This document shows positions 38,293 through 39,947 of a stretch of 39,947 nt of DNA, piece after piece; position 1 is the first letter of the stretch; every line of letters begins with the position of its first letter. The notes beneath the pieces are model-generated. The model made no database searches. It saw only the letters and a program-made list of their open reading frames with translations, and had not been told where the DNA came from. The position numbers and the translations under genes were made by a program. Source of the DNA: a virus; IMG/VR virus record IMGVR_UViG_3300042402_003405, positions 1-39,947 of that record; one strand, given 5' to 3'.

Positions 38293-39192
38293 ATGCCATT
38301 GGACCTACTTAAGCACTACGCACTGTCAGCTGCGAACATCCAAGCAGCGCCCGATAAGCCTGCCGTTTTCATGTTGAAGCACACTCCGACCGGGCGTTTC
38401 TATTTTAGCTACACAAAGTCAGCCCGCCCGCGCATCTATTGGTGGTTCAACCGGCTTGGTCGCGTCGGTGGTTCCGGTCATCTGCCGGCTTCCATGAAGC
38501 GGCTGATCGGCGAGATCGGTGCCGACACCTCCCAATGGACGTTCTCGCTCATCGAGATGGGTCCGCACATGGAGACGGGCGACCCTAACGAAGCCGACCA
38601 CGCCGCCAAGTGGATCGAGCGCGCGCACCGTATCCAGCCAAAGAACCTCTTCAACAACGTGCGGGCGCCTCGACCTGTGCAGGTAAGCGGCTTCACCGGC
38701 AAGCAGCGGGGCATGTCTCCGCGGTCATGGCTGAAGGCACGCATGGGCATGGCCGACATCACTGTGGGCGAGACGCCGCCGCCCCATCGCTGGGCGATCG
38801 ACCCACATCAGCTCATGCCGACCGGGCATCCCGCCGTGCCGTTCGGCGAGTACCTCTTCAGGTCATGCCGGTCGACGCCGGTGTCTGGCCGCCTCAACGG
38901 TGTGCAGAACCCGAGCGAGCACGCTATCGCTGAGCTGTTCGAGGTCTGGCGCAAGGAGAACATCCACGACCCTGCGATCAAGGCGATCACGACGCCGCCC
39001 AAGAACGTCGCTGAGGCGGCAGCTCTGCCGGCGCCCATCGACACGGCTCTAATGAAGGTCGCGCCGCGGGGCGAGGAGGAACCGGCAAGCCGGGAGGAAG
39101 GGACCATAAATGCGCCCGTGCCCAACACGACGTTTGCGCCGGCGCCGCTGTCCGACGAAGACAGCCTGATACTCGATCGGTTCGGGCTCTAA
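38293..39192 (+). CDS. Hypothetical protein with degenerate GIY-YIG-like N-terminus (299 aa)
   Basis: The first 120 residues look like a GIY-YIG nuclease: AVFMLKHTPTGRFYFSYTKS at about 24-43 in place of GIY...YIG, RIYWWFNRLGR, then SMKRLIGEIGADTSQWTFSL, and EADHAAKWIERAHRIQPKNL near residue 110 as in the family end. The key Gly/Ile/Tyr residues are changed, so nuclease activity is doubtful. The rest (MSPRSWLKARMGMADITVGE, a Pro-rich C-terminus with PLSDEDSLILDRFGL) is not recognised. It has an early promoter and dyad element upstream; its stop starts another dyad element. Confidence 0.6.
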   Translation: MPLDLLKHYALSAANIQAAPDKPAVFMLKHTPTGRFYFSYTKSARPRIYWWFNRLGRVGGSGHLPASMKRLIGEIGADTSQWTFSLIEMGPHMETGDPNEADHAAKWIERAHRIQPKNLFNNVRAPRPVQVSGFTGKQRGMSPRSWLKARMGMADITVGETPPPHRWAIDPHQLMPTGHPAVPFGEYLFRSCRSTPVSGRLNGVQNPSEHAIAELFEVWRKENIHDPAIKAITTPPKNVAEAAALPAPIDTALMKVAPRGEEEPASREEGTINAPVPNTTFAPAPLSDEDSLILDRFGL

Positions 39193-39205
39193 CCTACGGA
39201 GGTAA
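39190..39205. repeat. Dyad element TAACC-N6-GGTAA with embedded stop
   Basis: TAA of the 299-aa gene forms the first three bases; the right arm AGGTAA is the Shine-Dalgarno for the ATG at 39209. Same core as 36582. Confidence 0.75.
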
Positions 39206-39208
39206 CAC

Positions 39209-39448
39209 ATGAAGCACAAGTTCAGTGAGTTCTACGCTGCACTTGCGCTGGCAGGTGCTATCCAAGCGCAGCGTACCAACGTGGTGTTCTACGTTGACTT
39301 CAACAGCGACGCTTACGACGCCATCGTGAGTGTATTCGAGGCGTATGGCATCGAGCCAACGGCACATCACAGTGCCTTTCTGGGTGTGCGCGCCATACGT
39401 CTCGAAGAGGCGTTGGACATGGACATCCCCATGCCGGAGATGAAATGA
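39209..39448 (+). CDS. Hypothetical protein (79 aa)
   Basis: MKHKFSEFYAALALAGAIQA, then VVFYVDFNSDAYDAIVSVFE and LGVRAIRLEEALDMDIP. Looks like a small alpha/beta protein; no membrane segment of sufficient length; family unknown. The gene ends at TGA within a dyad element and is followed by the partial DUF6878-like gene, so both are probably in one operon. Confidence 0.65.
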   Translation: MKHKFSEFYAALALAGAIQAQRTNVVFYVDFNSDAYDAIVSVFEAYGIEPTAHHSAFLGVRAIRLEEALDMDIPMPEMK

Positions 39449-39461
39449 CCTTAGGAGGTAA
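39446..39461. repeat. Dyad element TGACC-N6-GGTAA with embedded stop
   Basis: The TGA stop of the 79-aa gene is its first three bases; AGGAGGTAA is the strong Shine-Dalgarno of the gene starting at 39465. Confidence 0.75.
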
Positions 39462-39464
39462 CGT

Positions 39465-39947
39465 ATGAAAGTATCGTATCAGTCGCTGCGTGCGGCAATG
39501 GCTCTGGTCGATCCCGAGCTGTCATGGTGGGAAGGGACCATAAAAGGGAGCAACGACTGGCAGTACGTCGTGGCCCAGTGCAAGCCCGAGACCCAGCTCA
39601 AAGTCATCGCGTGCCTTCAGGGGTACGGGCTACAGTATTCAGATAATCCGGGGCAGCAGGACACGCTGTTCGCAGTCCATGCCGACAACATCGAGATGGA
39701 CTTACCTCCCAAGGTCATCCCCGAGTATGGCGAGGACGACGCGCACGGCAGCTTCAAGCGCAGCGTGCTGGAGCAGATGCACGCGCTGGGCATCGCGCGC
39801 ATCGACTTCGAGTATTCGGGCGGCGGTGACAGCGGCAACCCGGACGACATCACCGCATGGCGCAGCCATGAGAACTGGTGGAGTAGTGAAGCGTCGCGCA
39901 ACGCAGGCATCAACGACGCGGTGGAGCTTTCGGAGGCTCTTGCCGAC
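39465..39947 (+). CDS. DUF6878-like protein, truncated at the window edge
   Basis: The frame is open from ATG 39465 to the end of the window (161 codons), so the C-terminus is missing. Residues 113-131 (IARIDFEYSGGGDSGNPDDI) match the vtFdGxGDSGxxExI pattern that marks DUF6878-like phage proteins of unknown function. The N-terminal part (MKVSYQSLRAAMALVDPELS) is helical. Excellent Shine-Dalgarno AGGAGGTAA inside a dyad element; it contains another dyad element at 39702-39717 in the coding sequence. Confidence 0.75.
   Translation, partial: MKVSYQSLRAAMALVDPELSWWEGTIKGSNDWQYVVAQCKPETQLKVIACLQGYGLQYSDNPGQQDTLFAVHADNIEMDLPPKVIPEYGEDDAHGSFKRSVLEQMHALGIARIDFEYSGGGDSGNPDDITAWRSHENWWSSEASRNAGINDAVELSEALAD

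Noticed and set aside
1-39947. CRISPR arrays, IS elements, tRNA genes, integrase or att sites
   Set aside because: None seen; no regular spaced repeats, transposase motif, cloverleaf or recombinase motif in the window.

Overview
The window is part of a G+C-rich, tailed, podovirus-like phage genome. It holds terminase, portal, scaffold, a capsid-fold major head protein, an SU10-type adaptor, several tail-fibre proteins, a lysis cassette and very large internal (ejection) proteins. I see no tape measure, tail sheath, integrase or lysogeny repressor. A 3TM gene-transfer-agent-type holin, the high G+C content and a perfect chromosomal-type parS box suggest an alphaproteobacterial host; this is inference. 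Both ends of the window cut genes.

Layout. Positions 1-30632 are a leftward late block. Read in the direction of transcription from about 30.7 kb it encodes portal, parS box, three small proteins, scaffold, major capsid, two head-tail connector or tail proteins, a collar-type fibre with HxH motifs, three small structural proteins, a glycine-rich fibre, two small proteins, a long repeat-containing fibre, a membrane coiled-coil protein, GH19-type endolysin, 3TM holin, a proline-rich protein, a large tail or hub protein, an acetyltransferase, an S74-like protein, a 1064-aa internal protein and a 2213-aa polyvalent protein with a zincin-like motif. Terminase small and large subunits (30723-32701) run rightward, divergent from portal. 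They converge on a leftward accessory block (35794-32698) of small genes: membrane peptides, an HTH protein, a DUF6378-like protein, a GIY-YIG nuclease and a DUF2829/Tad2-like anti-Thoeris candidate. Positions 35.8-36.35 kb are a noncoding hub with tandem leftward promoters, terminators, G-tracts and a highly structured probable RNA. From 36.35 kb to the end, small unknown genes run rightward, interrupted by a 0.5-kb AT-rich structured gap at 37.8-38.3 kb.

The strongest unexplained signal is a 16-bp dyad, TTACCY-N4-RGGTAA, found at 28 places on a by-eye scan. The spacing is fixed and position 6 is always a pyrimidine and position 11 always a purine. Many copies sit at gene junctions, where the right arm doubles as the Shine-Dalgarno and the left arm may hold the preceding stop codon. 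Others lie inside coding sequence. This suggests a genome-wide regulatory system such as stoperator-like repressor sites, intercistronic hairpins, or both. A second strong signal is a single perfect parS (28490-28505), which could recruit host or phage ParB to the phage genome.
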